Below, piece after piece: positions 44,093 to 52,865 of a stretch of DNA of 64,000 nucleotides (its first letter is position 1; every line of letters begins with the position of its first letter). This DNA is from DATMGU01 sp035555315 (lineage in GTDB: Bacteria; Pseudomonadota; Alphaproteobacteria; ATCC43930; CGMCC-115725). The DNA is taken from NCBI GenBank assembly GCA_035555315.1, contig DATMGU010000037.1, positions 1-64,000 of the forward strand, read 5' to 3'. Made by a program: the position numbers and the translations under genes. The notes beneath the pieces were generated by a model, which saw only the letters and a program-made list of their open reading frames with translations, made no database searches and was not told the DNA's origin.

Positions 44093-45184
44093 TCAAAATC
44101 CGGGAAGGTCGGTGAGGCTCGCATCGGTGAGGGCCATGACCTTGAACAGCCTGCCCATTTCCTGCGGGTCGATCAAGCGGCGCACACCCTGGCGCAGACG
44201 CGCCCCGGTCGCGATGTCGCAGCCGGCTTCCAGCCGGGCGAGCCGCTGTTCGATACCGTTGGCGATCAGAAACCGGTGCTGCGTGACCGGTCCATGGGAC
44301 CGTGCCCCGGCCTGGCCGGCCGCTCGCGCGACCGCGGCGAAGTCGACATGGGCGGTTAGATCCGCCGTACCGGGATCGGCCAGCACCGGTGCGTAGCCGT
44401 GCCCCTTGACCGCTTGCAGCGTGTCGCCGAAGCCGCTCTTGGCATGGCCGTAATCGATCAGTAACGCCGCGCCGCCGGTCGCGGTCAACCGGCCGCCGAG
44501 GGCCTCGGCAAGCGTTGATGCGACCTCGTTGGTCTCGAAGATGGCGCCGTCCGCTGGTGCCGGCGGGGCTCCAGGCGGGGGCGCGGCGGTGGGGCCGGCG
44601 ACGAAGGCGAACGCGCCTGCTGCATCGAGGCCGATGCATCGCTCGGTCCATCGGCCGCCGGTATGGTGCCACTGCCGGATCGGTAGCGCGTCGAGGAATT
44701 CATTGGCGATCAGCAGCAGTGGACCGGGCGGCAGGGTCTCGGCACGGTCATGCCAGACCACGATCCGGCCGGGATGCCGTCGTGCCAACGCCGCCGCCTG
44801 GGCCGCGCGCAAGGTCGGGCTGAGTTCGACCAAATGCAGTTCGGCGGCGGCGGCGCAGGCCGGCAGCACGGCCAGCGCCCGCAGCAGATCGGTCATCAGG
44901 GTGCCACGGCCGGGTCCTAATTCGGCTAGCACGAAATGCGCGGGCTCGCCCATCCGCCGCCATAGCTCGGCGCACCACACGCCGACGATCTCGCCGAAGA
45001 CCTGCGAGATTTCCGGCGAGGTGACGAAATCCCCACCGGCACCCAGCGGATCGCGGGTGGTGTAATAGCCATCCGTTGGGTCGGTCAGCGCAGCGGTCAT
45101 GAAATCCGCCACGGAGATCGGGCCATCCCGGCGGATCGTCTCGGCGAGCCGCCAGCCGAGCGCGCTTACGCCCCGCGGGTTCAT
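44093..45184 (-). CDS. class I SAM-dependent methyltransferase (MidA/NDUFAF7 family)
   Basis: A 363-residue methyltransferase of the MidA family, related to mitochondrial NDUFAF7, which dimethylates an arginine in complex I. The SAM loop is LAELGPGRGTLMTDLLRAL. N-terminal VADFMTAALTDPTDGYYTTR and GDFVTSPEISQVFGEIVG are family signatures. It lies between lgt (9-base gap) and pgeF. A complex I assembly role is by homology only; no nuo genes are in the window. Confidence 0.9.
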   Translation of the reverse strand: MNPRGVSALGWRLAETIRRDGPISVADFMTAALTDPTDGYYTTRDPLGAGGDFVTSPEISQVFGEIVGVWCAELWRRMGEPAHFVLAELGPGRGTLMTDLLRALAVLPACAAAAELHLVELSPTLRAAQAAALARRHPGRIVVWHDRAETLPPGPLLLIANEFLDALPIRQWHHTGGRWTERCIGLDAAGAFAFVAGPTAAPPPGAPPAPADGAIFETNEVASTLAEALGGRLTATGGAALLIDYGHAKSGFGDTLQAVKGHGYAPVLADPGTADLTAHVDFAAVARAAGQAGARSHGPVTQHRFLIANGIEQRLARLEAGCDIATGARLRQGVRRLIDPQEMGRLFKVMALTDASLTDLPGF

Positions 45185-45193
45185 GGCCCGGGA

Positions 45194-46000
45194 TCAGACC
45201 GGCTGAACGCTCGCCACCGGCTTCGCCCGGACCACCATGTAGATCCCGGCCAGCAACATCGGCAGCGACAGCAATTGGCCCATGGTGACGCCCAACACCA
45301 GAAAACCTAGCTGCGCGTCGGGCTGGCGGAACAGCTCGCCGACCGAGCGGGCGACCGCGTAGCCGATCAAGAAGGTGCCGCTGATCCGCCCCGGACGGTT
45401 CCGGCCGCCGCCGGCCTGCATCGCCAGCAGCACCAGGAAGAGGATGACGCCCTCGAGCGTCGCCTGATAAAGCTGGCTTGGATGCCGTGGCTCGGGCCCG
45501 GCATTCGGGAACACCATGGCCCAGGGCACGTCGGTGGCGCGTCCCCACAGCTCGCCATTGATGAAATTCGCCAGGCGGCCGAAGAACAGTCCGATCGGGG
45601 TGGCGCAGGCGACGATATCCGATAGCGCGAAAAACGGGATGCCGCGTTGGCGGGCGAACAAAAACAGTGCCAGGATCACGCCGATGCAGCCGCCATGGAA
45701 CGACATGCCGCCATGCCACAGCGCTAGTGCCTCCAGCGGCTCGGTGATGTAATAGCCGGGCCGGTAGAACAGCACATAGCCGATGCGGCCGCCCAGCACG
45801 ACGCCCAGCGTCGCCCAGACCAGGAAATCGTCGATATCGATCGACTTCACCAGATAAGGCGGCCGCTTGGCGAGCGCCATGCAGTACCGCCAGCCGATCA
45901 CCAACCCGGCGATATAGGCGAGCGCGTACCAGCGGATGGCGAAGGGCCCGATCTGGAGCAGGACCGGGTCGATCGTCGGAAACGCCAGCGAGAACATCAT
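45194..46000 (-). CDS. lgt: prolipoprotein diacylglyceryl transferase
   Basis: A 268-residue multi-pass inner membrane enzyme that transfers diacylglycerol from phosphatidylglycerol to the lipobox cysteine. Conserved features are GGRIGYVLFYRP, the active-site HGGMSFHGG, and the Lgt signature GRLANFINGELWGR with downstream HPSQLYQ. Seven hydrophobic segments are apparent. ATG 46000 overlaps the hldD stop (ATGA). The window also holds a candidate substrate lipoprotein at 42264-43196. Confidence 0.96.
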   Translation of the reverse strand: MMFSLAFPTIDPVLLQIGPFAIRWYALAYIAGLVIGWRYCMALAKRPPYLVKSIDIDDFLVWATLGVVLGGRIGYVLFYRPGYYITEPLEALALWHGGMSFHGGCIGVILALFLFARQRGIPFFALSDIVACATPIGLFFGRLANFINGELWGRATDVPWAMVFPNAGPEPRHPSQLYQATLEGVILFLVLLAMQAGGGRNRPGRISGTFLIGYAVARSVGELFRQPDAQLGFLVLGVTMGQLLSLPMLLAGIYMVVRAKPVASVQPV

Positions 46001-46983
46001 CGGTAAGGATCCGGTTGGGCGAGGAAGTGTCGGACGTACCGGTCGATGCCGGCTTCCAGCGGCGTCGGCTGCCCGGCATATCCCGCCGCCCGAAGACGCT
46101 GCAGGTCGGCCTGGGTGAAATACTGGTAATTCGGCCGGATCGCTTCCGGCGTATCGATATACTCGAATCGCGGCTTCCGGCCGACCGCGTGGTAAACCGC
46201 GGTGGCGAGGTCGGCGAAGCTGCGCGCGATGCCGGAGCCGGCATTGTACAACCCGCTGGCCTTGGGCTGGTCCCACAGCCACAGCAGGATGTCGACGCAA
46301 TCCTCGACCGCGACGAAATCCCTGAGCTGCCCGCCATCGGGATAGTCGTCGCGATGCGACCGGAACAGCATCGCCGGCTCGCCGCTCACCGCTTTCGGAT
46401 ACAGCTTCGCCACCAGGCTGCGCATGCCTTGCTTATGGTATTCGTTGGGGCCGTAGACGTTGAAGAACTTGACCCCCGCCCAGCTCGGCGGGCTGGCGTC
46501 GCCGGCTTCGACGCGGCGGGCGACCCAGCGGTCGAACAGATGTTTCGACCAGCCATAGCTGTTCAGCGGCTGAAACCGGGCAAGACCGGCGCTGTCCGAT
46601 ACATCGGCGAAACCGGCCGACCCATCGCCATAGGTGGCCGCGGATGACGCATAGATCAGCCGCGTGTCATGGGCGGCGCACCACGACCAGATCCGCTGCG
46701 ACAAGGTGAAATTGGTCGCAATCACCAGATCGGCATCCGCTTCGGTCGTGGCCGAGATCGCCCCCAGATGGAAGATCCCGTCGATCTCGCCGGTATGGCG
46801 GTCCAAATACTCGAACAGCTCGTCGGGCGGGATCAGCGCGGCGATCTCGCGCTTGGCGAGGTTGCGCCATTGATCGCTCTGGCGCAGCCGATCGCAGATG
46901 ACGAGATCGTGCCGGCCCCGCGCTTCCAGCGCCGCCACCAGGTTCGATCCGATAAAGCCGGCGCCGCCGGTAACAACAATCAT
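45997..46983 (-). CDS. hldD: ADP-L-glycero-D-manno-heptose-6-epimerase
   Basis: A 328-residue extended SDR that makes the ADP-L-glycero heptose used in the LPS core. The NAD(P) loop is MIVVTGGAGFIGSNLV, and RLRQSDQWRNLAKREI matches the family pattern after strand 2. Catalytic residues lie in ASSAATYGDG and SYGWSKHLFD. The active-site GPNEYHKQGMRSLVAKLY is the HldD hallmark. Start 46983 begins at the conserved strand; an in-frame ATG at 47010 would add 9 residues. It overlaps lgt by 4 bases. Confidence 0.94.
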   Translation of the reverse strand: MIVVTGGAGFIGSNLVAALEARGRHDLVICDRLRQSDQWRNLAKREIAALIPPDELFEYLDRHTGEIDGIFHLGAISATTEADADLVIATNFTLSQRIWSWCAAHDTRLIYASSAATYGDGSAGFADVSDSAGLARFQPLNSYGWSKHLFDRWVARRVEAGDASPPSWAGVKFFNVYGPNEYHKQGMRSLVAKLYPKAVSGEPAMLFRSHRDDYPDGGQLRDFVAVEDCVDILLWLWDQPKASGLYNAGSGIARSFADLATAVYHAVGRKPRFEYIDTPEAIRPNYQYFTQADLQRLRAAGYAGQPTPLEAGIDRYVRHFLAQPDPYR

Positions 46984-47196
46984 GGCTGAGCCGCATGTAT
47001 GAGAGGGCAAAACATCGGTTCGCGCCCTATATATGAGTGACGCGACGCCGTGCGCTTATAGGCGGAACCCTTCGGCCTCAGCAAGCCGGTGGTGGTAAGC
47101 CGCGCGGACGCAAACCGTCAAAGGGGGCGAAAACGGTTCCTCGATCGCGGTAAAATGTGCTAGCGGAACCCGTTATTCCAGGGAGTGCCAGGCATC

Positions 47197-47532
47197 ATGC
47201 AAGGCGATAACCGATTGTTCGACGATCTCAGCCGTGTCGCGACGGGTGCCTTCAGCGCGCTTGCGGGCGTGCGCGAAGAAGTTGAGGTGCGGGCGCGGGA
47301 GCAGTTCGAGAAGCTGCTCGGGCGTGCCAATCTGGTGACGCGCGAGGAATTCGACGTGGTGCAGGCGATGGCCGCCAAGGCGCGTGCCGAGCAAGAGGTT
47401 TTGGCTGACCGGCTGGCGGCGCTGGAGGCTCGATTGGCTGCCTTGTCCGCCCCGCCCGAGTCTCCTCCGTCGAAGCCGGTGGCGGCCCGCAAACGTCGGG
47501 CGGCGCCCCTTGGGAAGGATTTGCCAGCCTGA
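47197..47532 (+). CDS. ubiK: ubiquinone biosynthesis accessory factor UbiK-like protein
   Basis: A roughly 111-residue small helical protein of the BMFP/UbiK family. The N-terminal helix (NRLFDDLSRVATGAFSAL) and the coiled coil (LVTREEFDVVQAMAAKARAE, then ALEARLAAL) are typical, followed by a basic Pro/Ala tail. Family members assist the Ubi complex or membrane fusion. ATG 47197 is used; GTG 47185 is possible. It is followed by the YbjN gene and proC. Confidence 0.85.
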   Translation: MQGDNRLFDDLSRVATGAFSALAGVREEVEVRAREQFEKLLGRANLVTREEFDVVQAMAAKARAEQEVLADRLAALEARLAALSAPPESPPSKPVAARKRRAAPLGKDLPA

Positions 47533-47633
47533 GCGTATACATGTTACCCGCCGCCGATTATGCCGCCGATCACGTCGATCGGATCGAGCGACTACCGGCA
47601 GATCGCTTGAATGCGCGAGGCCACTCTGCCACC

Positions 47634-47701
47634 CTACAGGATGTTGGGTTTGATTCGCGTTCCACTACAGGATCTCGGATAGGCCGCATGGGCGGTATCC
47701 G
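47634..47701 (+). promoter_or_regulatory. direct repeats and hairpin upstream of the YbjN gene
   Basis: CTACAGGAT occurs at 47634-47642 and 47665-47673, 31 bases apart. Next is a nested hairpin at 47676-47701: CGGATA pairs with TATCCG, and inside it CCGC pairs with GCGG around an ATGG loop, leaving a 2-base bulge. The YbjN start is 34 bases further on. Function is not known. Confidence 0.35.
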
Positions 47702-47734
47702 ATCCTGCTCCGCTCCCGCTTAAGGAGGGCAGCC

Positions 47735-48238
47735 ATGACTGTGCTTTCCCAAGAATCCAGCATTGCTGCGACGAATCCCATCGATATCGTCGAAGAGATC
47801 GTTCAAGCCAATGAATGGCCCCACGACCGTACCAGCGACGAAGAGATGGTGGTCGAGATCTCCGGCCGGTGGTGCGACTACCGGCTGTTCTTCGTCTGGC
47901 AGGAGGAGATCAGCGCGATGCATTTCTCCTGCAGCTTCGACATGAAGGTGCCGAAGGCGCGCAAGCCGTCGGTCTATGAGCTCTTGGCCGTGGTCAACGA
48001 GAAGATGTGGCTCGGCCATTTCGATCTTTGTTCGGATCAGTCCCTGCCGATGTTCCGCCATGCGATCCTGCTGCGCGGCGCGCTGGGTGCCAGCGTCGAG
48101 CAGCTGGAAGATCTGGTCGATATGGCGTTGACCGAGTGCGAACGGTTCTATCCGGCCTTCCAACTCGTCATCTGGGGCGGAAAGTCACCTGAAGAGGCGG
48201 TGATCGCCGCAATGATCGAGCCGGTCGGCGAAGCTTAG
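47735..48238 (+). CDS. YbjN domain-containing protein
   Basis: A 167-residue YbjN-type protein (NPIDIVEEIVQANEWPHDRT near the N-terminus, then DYRLFFVWQEEISAMHFSCS). The fold resembles type III secretion chaperones, and E. coli YbjN affects stress and motility phenotypes, but the molecular role is unsettled. AAGGAGG lies about 12 bases upstream of ATG 47735. It is 21 bases before proC and probably in one operon with it. Confidence 0.87.
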   Translation: MTVLSQESSIAATNPIDIVEEIVQANEWPHDRTSDEEMVVEISGRWCDYRLFFVWQEEISAMHFSCSFDMKVPKARKPSVYELLAVVNEKMWLGHFDLCSDQSLPMFRHAILLRGALGASVEQLEDLVDMALTECERFYPAFQLVIWGGKSPEEAVIAAMIEPVGEA

Positions 48239-48259
48239 GACACCGGAATTGTCACTCCC

Positions 48260-49078
48260 ATGAGTATTGGCGAGCGTCCGACCTTGTTGCTGGTCGGCTG
48301 CGGCAAAATGGGCGGTGCGCTGCTATCCGGCTGGATGGAAGCGGATTTCCTCGGCGGCGTGGCGGTCGTCGAACCGGCGGGCGACGCGGCCGGTTTCGTC
48401 GGCGACCCTCGGGTGATGCAGGTGCGCGGTGCCGCCGAACTCGACCCGGCCTTCCGCCCCTCGGTGATCGTGCTGGCGGTGAAGCCCCAGGTGATGGAGA
48501 TGGTGGCACCAGCCTTCGCGCGCCATGTCGGTCCGGAAACGGTTGTGCTGTCGATCGCCGCCGGGCGCACGCTTCGCTCCTTCGATCGCCTCTTTCCGCA
48601 AGCGGCGATCATCCGCGCGATGCCCAATACGCCGGCGGCGGTCGGACGCGGCATCACCGTCGCGGTGGCCAATCGGGTGGTGACCCAGGAGCAGCGCGCC
48701 TTGTGCGATCGGCTGCTGGCCGCCGTGGGGGCGGTCGAATGGGTCGACGAGGAGGCGCTGATCGATGCGGTGACCGCGCTGTCGGGCGGTGGGCCGGCCT
48801 ATGTCTTTCTGCTTATCGAGGTGTTGGCCGGGGCGGGGGCCGCCGCCGGGTTGCCGCCGGATCTCGCGATGCGCCTCGCCCGCGCGACCGTCGCCGGCTC
48901 CGGCGAATTGGCGCGCCTGTCGGACCAGCCCGCGGATGTGCTCCGCCGCAACGTCACTAGCCCGAACGGCACGACCCAGGCCGCCCTCGACGTGCTGATG
49001 GGCGATGCCGGGGTGGCACCGCTGTTTCGGCGCGCGATCGCCGCGGCGACGGCCCGCTCCCGCGAGCTGGCGCAATAA
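48260..49078 (+). CDS. proC: pyrroline-5-carboxylate reductase
   Basis: A 272-residue NAD(P)H enzyme for the last step of proline synthesis. The nucleotide loop is LVGCGKMGGALLSGW, followed by VIVLAVKPQVME and RAMPNTPAAVGRGI. The C-terminal dimer/catalytic domain carries TALSGGGPAYVFLLIE and the substrate loop VTSPNGTTQAALD, where the more usual SPGGTT has Asn for the first Gly. It follows the YbjN gene and precedes the YbaK-family gene by 15 bases. Confidence 0.96.
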   Translation: MSIGERPTLLLVGCGKMGGALLSGWMEADFLGGVAVVEPAGDAAGFVGDPRVMQVRGAAELDPAFRPSVIVLAVKPQVMEMVAPAFARHVGPETVVLSIAAGRTLRSFDRLFPQAAIIRAMPNTPAAVGRGITVAVANRVVTQEQRALCDRLLAAVGAVEWVDEEALIDAVTALSGGGPAYVFLLIEVLAGAGAAAGLPPDLAMRLARATVAGSGELARLSDQPADVLRRNVTSPNGTTQAALDVLMGDAGVAPLFRRAIAAATARSRELAQ

Positions 49079-49093
49079 CCTGGTCGTGCCGTT

Positions 49094-49579
49094 GTGACGA
49101 CGGGTCTTTCAGCATCGACGCTCCGGGTCCGTGAGTTGCTGCTTCAGGCCGGCCATTCCGGCGACATCAAACAATTGGCCGAGACTGGCCGGACCGCTGC
49201 CGATGCCGCCGCGGCGATCGGTTGCAGCGTCGCCGAGATCGCCAAGTCGATCATCTTTCGAGCCGCTTCCGGCCGACCTGTACTGGTCGTTGCCAGCGGG
49301 CCCAATCGGGTGGATGAGACGAAGATCGCAGCCGCCTTGGGCGAACCCATCGGCAAGGCGGACGCGGATTTCGTGCGTCAGTCGACAGGCTATGCGATCG
49401 GCGGCGTGGCGCCGATCGGCCACGCGGTGCCCCCCGCCGTGTTCATCGATCTCGATCTGCTGGGGTTTGCCACGGTCTGGGCCGCCGCCGGCCATAGCCA
49501 TGCGGTATTCCCCGTCGCCCCCGATCTGCTGTGCCGCTTGACCAGCGGCGCGGTGATCGAGGTGTCGGCGAAGCGCTAG
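49094..49579 (+). CDS. YbaK/EbsC family protein (aminoacyl-tRNA deacylase-like)
   Basis: A 161-residue member of the YbaK/ProX editing superfamily, which hydrolyses mischarged tRNAs in trans. The core pattern is CSVAEIAKSIIFRA, the Lys being the conserved catalytic-site residue. VRQSTGYAIGGVAPIGH, with the GGVxPxGH loop, follows. The exact tRNA specificity is not readable. Start is GTG 49094, with an in-frame CTTTCAGCATCG region after it; it lies 15 bases after proC. Confidence 0.88.
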   Translation: MTTGLSASTLRVRELLLQAGHSGDIKQLAETGRTAADAAAAIGCSVAEIAKSIIFRAASGRPVLVVASGPNRVDETKIAAALGEPIGKADADFVRQSTGYAIGGVAPIGHAVPPAVFIDLDLLGFATVWAAAGHSHAVFPVAPDLLCRLTSGAVIEVSAKR

Positions 49580-49677
49580 GGTCCAAGTGCGGCCCCTGAC
49601 GGCGCCCTGGTAGAACGGAGCGGTAACGCCATATCCTTGGTATAGTTCGATACTTCTCGAACGGGGAGAACGCCGCC

Positions 49678-50328
49678 TTGGCCAAGAAACCGCAAAACAC
49701 CGCCACTGCTTCAGCCGCCCCCCCGCCCGATCCGGCGGCACGCGTCATTGATGCCGCCCTCGATCTCATGGCGGCGCGCCGCTGGGGTGATGTCTCGCTC
49801 GCCGATATCGCCCAGGCGGCTGGATTGTCCTTGATCGAGGTTTATCGACTCTATCCGTCGAAAACCGCCATTCTCGCCGGTTTCGCCCGGAGCATCGACA
49901 CGGCGATGCTGGAGGGGGCCGCCGAATGGGTCGATGAAAAGCCGCGCGACCGGTTGTTCGAGGCGATCCTCCGGCGGTTCGATGCGCTCGGTCGTCATAA
50001 GGCCGGGCTGCGCAATCTGCTGCGCGATGCCCGTTCCGGGCAGGTGCCGCTGCTCCCGGGGGCGGTGCAGTTTGGCCGGTCGATGGCTTGGACGCTGGAG
50101 GCCACGGGGATTCCCGTGGTCGGGCTGCGCGGCGCTGTTCGCACGCAGATTTTGGGTGCATTATATCTCTCGGTGTTGCGGACCTGGCTGCAGGATGACA
50201 GTGCGGATCAAGCACGGACCATGGCCCTCCTGGATCGCCGTCTACGCAGTGCCGAGCGTTGGCTGGGACTCGATGACACGAACGCCAGCGCTGAGCCTCC
50301 CATCACCCAGCCGGACACCAAACCCTAG
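49678..50328 (+). CDS. TetR family transcriptional regulator
   Basis: A 216-residue TetR-type regulator. The HTH is VSLADIAQAAGLSLIEVYRL followed by YPSKTAILAGF; the ligand domain has LEATGIPVVGLRGAVRTQIL and a short Pro/Thr tail. TTG 49678 is used, with GGGGAG about 9 bases upstream. It precedes the phasin gene on the same strand, as seen in other alphaproteobacteria, suggesting a role in storage-granule gene control. Its ligand is unknown. Confidence 0.85.
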   Translation: MAKKPQNTATASAAPPPDPAARVIDAALDLMAARRWGDVSLADIAQAAGLSLIEVYRLYPSKTAILAGFARSIDTAMLEGAAEWVDEKPRDRLFEAILRRFDALGRHKAGLRNLLRDARSGQVPLLPGAVQFGRSMAWTLEATGIPVVGLRGAVRTQILGALYLSVLRTWLQDDSADQARTMALLDRRLRSAERWLGLDDTNASAEPPITQPDTKP

Positions 50329-50415
50329 CCCGCCTAACCCTCTAGACCGCCAAACCCTAGACCGGGCCGATGTCAGTCATGCCGACCGCGTCATTTAAAT
50401 TAGACAATACTCATG

Positions 50416-50429
50416 TTGCGGCGCAGCAA
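50416..50429. promoter_or_regulatory. TTGC-N6-GCAA dyad upstream of phasin
   Basis: TTGC-GGCGCA-GCAA is a short perfect dyad about 130 bases before the phasin start. PhaR-type repressors of phasin genes bind TGC-rich dyads of this sort, so this is a candidate operator. A TTGACG that could serve as a -35 element follows at about 50436. Confidence 0.35.
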
Positions 50430-50559
50430 AAATACTTGACGCGGACGGGCAGTGGGCGGATCTTCCGGCTCCGTCCGGACGCACTGTCTTCGGCGTTTCT
50501 CTGCCACCGCCTGGCGACCAAGCCGGGCGTTCAATCCAATAATGAAATGGAGGATCCCT

Positions 50560-50994
50560 ATGCAGAAAACCACCAATCCATTCTTCGACATGGACGTCAC
50601 CAAGATCATGGCCGAGTTCAAGGTTCCGGGGGCCGATGTCGAGACGTTGATGGCCTCGCAGCGTAAGAATATCGAGGCGTTGACCCAGGCCAACCGGCTC
50701 GCCATCGAAGGGATCCAGACGGTCGCCCGCCGGCAGGCTGAAATCCTGCGTCAGGGCTTCGAGGAGGCGACCTCCCATCTCCGCGAGATGATGCAGCCAA
50801 GCTCGCCCGAGGATCGCGTGGCGAAGCAGACCGACATCGCCAAGCGGGCCTTGGAAAAGGCCATCGCCAACGCGCGTGAGCTGGCCGAGATCGTCGGCAA
50901 GGCGAATAGCGAGGCGTTCGACATCATCAATCGGCGGATGAGCGAAAGCATGGACGAAGTCCGCGGGATGGTCAGCAAGACCACGTCGAAATAG
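50560..50994 (+). CDS. phasin family protein
   Basis: A 144-residue all-helical amphipathic protein of the phasin_2 type, which coats polyhydroxyalkanoate granules. The typical stretch is ASQRKNIEALTQANRLAIEG, followed by VARRQAEILRQGFEEA and FDIINRRMSESMDEVR, with heptad-like spacing. GGAGG lies about 6 bases upstream of ATG 50560. A strong terminator follows the stop. No PHA synthase gene is in the window. Confidence 0.9.
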   Translation: MQKTTNPFFDMDVTKIMAEFKVPGADVETLMASQRKNIEALTQANRLAIEGIQTVARRQAEILRQGFEEATSHLREMMQPSSPEDRVAKQTDIAKRALEKAIANARELAEIVGKANSEAFDIINRRMSESMDEVRGMVSKTTSK

Positions 50995-51017
50995 GCTGCC
51001 GTCAAACCGAGCGCGGG

Positions 51018-51047
51018 AAAGGCCGGGGTAACGCCCGGCCTTTTTTT
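51018..51047 (+). terminator. intrinsic terminator of the phasin gene
   Basis: GGCCGGG-GTAACG-CCCGGCC (51021-51040) is a perfect 7-bp stem preceded by AAA and followed by seven T residues. It lies 23 bases after the phasin stop and in front of the convergent aldolase gene. Confidence 0.92.
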
Positions 51048-51064
51048 GTGAGCGGGCCCTTTTA

Positions 51065-51733
51065 TTAAGCCGGACGCGGCAGGGCGGCGATGAAGCGACG
51101 GGCGGCTCCGGCGACCGCGTCGGCGCTGTCGCCCGGTCGGTACAGCGCCGAGCCCAAGCCAAAGCCCGTGGCACCAGCGGCGATATACCCCGCCATGTGA
51201 TCGGGCGTGATGCCGCCGACCGGCAGAACTGGCAGGCCTGCCGGCAGCACCGCTTTCATGGCTTTGAGAACGGCGGGCGGATTTGCCTCGGCGGGGAACA
51301 GTTTCAGCGCGTCCGCACCGGCGCCATGTGCCGCGAACGCTTCGGTCGGGGTTGCGAAGCCGGGGACGCAATATAGGCCGGCGGCCTTGGCTCGGCTGAT
51401 GACTGCGACATCGGCATGGGGCATGACGATCAGCCGCCCGCCGGCATCAGCCACCCGTGCCACATCGGCCGGGTCGAGCACGGTGCCGGCCCCAATCAAC
51501 AATCGGCCCTGCGCCGCGCGGGCCAAGCGGGCGATGCTGTCGAAGGGCTGGGGCGAATTCAGCGGCACCTCGATGATCGTGAAGCCGGCCTCCGCCAGGG
51601 CGGCGCCGATGGCCTCGACCGTATCCGGCGTGACGCCTCGTAGGATCGCGACCAAGGGACATCGGGCCAGGGCTTCGGTGAAAGGGAGGGCGTCGACGAA
51701 GCGGGGGACGGTGGAAATTTGATCCGGACTCAT
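51065..51733 (-). CDS. 2-dehydro-3-deoxy-6-phosphogalactonate aldolase-type enzyme
   Basis: A 222-residue class I aldolase of the KDPG/KDPGal family. The Schiff-base Lys lies in GADALKLFPAE, the proton-relay Glu in TIIEVPLNSPQPFDS, and phosphate-loop GGITPDHM with GSALYRPG follow. The EVPLNSP pattern is closer to the galactonate (DgoA) than to the gluconate (Eda) branch. Start 51733 (MSPDQIST) is used; the long upstream extension is Arg-rich run-through. No dgoK, dgoD or transporter lies beside it. Confidence 0.87.
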   Translation of the reverse strand: MSPDQISTVPRFVDALPFTEALARCPLVAILRGVTPDTVEAIGAALAEAGFTIIEVPLNSPQPFDSIARLARAAQGRLLIGAGTVLDPADVARVADAGGRLIVMPHADVAVISRAKAAGLYCVPGFATPTEAFAAHGAGADALKLFPAEANPPAVLKAMKAVLPAGLPVLPVGGITPDHMAGYIAAGATGFGLGSALYRPGDSADAVAGAARRFIAALPRPA

Positions 51734-51903
51734 GGCAGGGGGCCTTCTCGATAGGGCGTTCCGAGGCGGCGGAGATGCTTCGATCGGCAAGGTCTGGCGA
51801 TTGGAAAGCCCCGGCCGGTCTCGTCGATTGCCTTTGCGGAAACGCCGATTGTGATTAAGAACGCTTCCGAGAGATCTGTCGGCAACCACATCCGAACGGT
51901 GCA

Positions 51904-52239
51904 ATGACCATTACCTACGACGATTTCGCCCGTGTCGATATCCGTGTCGGCACCATCCGCACCGCCGAGCCGTATCCGGAAGCGCGCCGGCCAGCGTTCA
52001 AGCTTACCATCGATTTCGGTGCGGAGATTGGCATCAAGCGCTCGTCCGCTCAAGTGACCGTGCACTATACGTTGGACAACCTGGTCGGTCGCCAGGTCGC
52101 CGCGGTCGTCAATTTCCCGCCCAAGCAGATCGGCAAGTTCATGTCGGAGGTTCTGGTGCTGGGCTTTCCCGATGCCGATGGCGCCGTCGTGCTGATCGGG
52201 CCGAGCCAGGCCGTGCCCGATGGCGGAAGCTTGTTTTAA
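51904..52239 (+). CDS. csaA: tRNA-binding/chaperone-like protein CsaA
   Basis: A 111-residue OB-fold protein of the EMAP-II/Arc1p-like tRNA-binding family. YDDFARVDIRVGTIRTAEPY opens the OB barrel, and QVAAVVNFPPKQIGKFMSEV plus LGFPDADGAVVLIGP are the conserved C-terminal strands. CsaA has chaperone and export-related activity in Bacillus; the role here is by homology. It is divergent from the aldolase with a 170-base gap. A TTG-started DUF4345 gene follows after 17 bases. Confidence 0.9.
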   Translation: MTITYDDFARVDIRVGTIRTAEPYPEARRPAFKLTIDFGAEIGIKRSSAQVTVHYTLDNLVGRQVAAVVNFPPKQIGKFMSEVLVLGFPDADGAVVLIGPSQAVPDGGSLF

Positions 52240-52256
52240 CGCGGGGAGGAACAACC

Positions 52257-52670
52257 TTGATCGGAAGCCGGATGTTCAGCCGCCGCCGGTTGCAGATCGT
52301 GATCGCCGTGCTGGGCCTGATCCCCGTCGTGACCGGCCTGGTCGGCGTGATCTACGGTGCCGGTTATATCGATGCCGACCATGCCGCTGGAGGAGCCGAT
52401 CTCGATACTCAGATCCGGTTTTTCTCGGCGATCTTCCTCGGCCTGGGGCTGATATTCTACAGCACCATTCCGACGATCGAGCGGGACGGTGGGCGGTTTC
52501 GCCTGGCCGCGGCCCTGACGGTCATGGGTGGGCTCGGCCGCCTGGTATCGCTCAGCGTCGTCGGTCTGCCTGCGGCGGGATACGTCGTCGGCATCGTTAT
52601 GGAATTGATCGTCGTGCCGCTGTTGGTGATCTGGCAAGCCGTGGTGGCGCGCCGGACGGACCCCCTGTAG
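52257..52670 (+). CDS. DUF4345 domain-containing membrane protein
   Basis: A 137-residue protein with four predicted transmembrane helices (LQIVIAVLGLIPVVTGLVGV first, GIVMELIVVPLLVIWQAVV last). The sequence FLGLGLIFYSTIPTIER in the second helix region fits the DUF4345 family, whose function is unknown. TTG 52257 is preferred because GGGGAGGA lies 6 bases upstream; ATG 52272 has no clear site. Likely co-transcribed with csaA. Confidence 0.8.
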   Translation: MIGSRMFSRRRLQIVIAVLGLIPVVTGLVGVIYGAGYIDADHAAGGADLDTQIRFFSAIFLGLGLIFYSTIPTIERDGGRFRLAAALTVMGGLGRLVSLSVVGLPAAGYVVGIVMELIVVPLLVIWQAVVARRTDPL

Positions 52671-52849
52671 GATGTGAGGCGCGACTAAAGGTCGCGGTGG
52701 GAAACTCTGGGGCGAAATAGGTATCAAACCTGCACCGCCGCAAAGCGTCGCCATGCTTTTGCCATGAGCTACGTCAAACTGTTGCTAAGGTTTAAGGGAT
52801 AATCTGCGAGCCTGAGGCGTTGGGTTGGCGTCACGGCCGACACGAAGTT

Positions 52850-52865
52850 GTTACCCAAATGTAAC
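52850..52865. promoter_or_regulatory. GTTAC-N6-GTAAC dyad upstream of the RND operon
   Basis: GTTAC-CCAAAT-GTAAC is a perfect 5-bp dyad 73 bases before the RND adaptor start. It is of the size bound by OmpR-type response regulators, and an OmpR/EnvZ pair lies just downstream of the pump genes. The link is inference. Confidence 0.35.
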
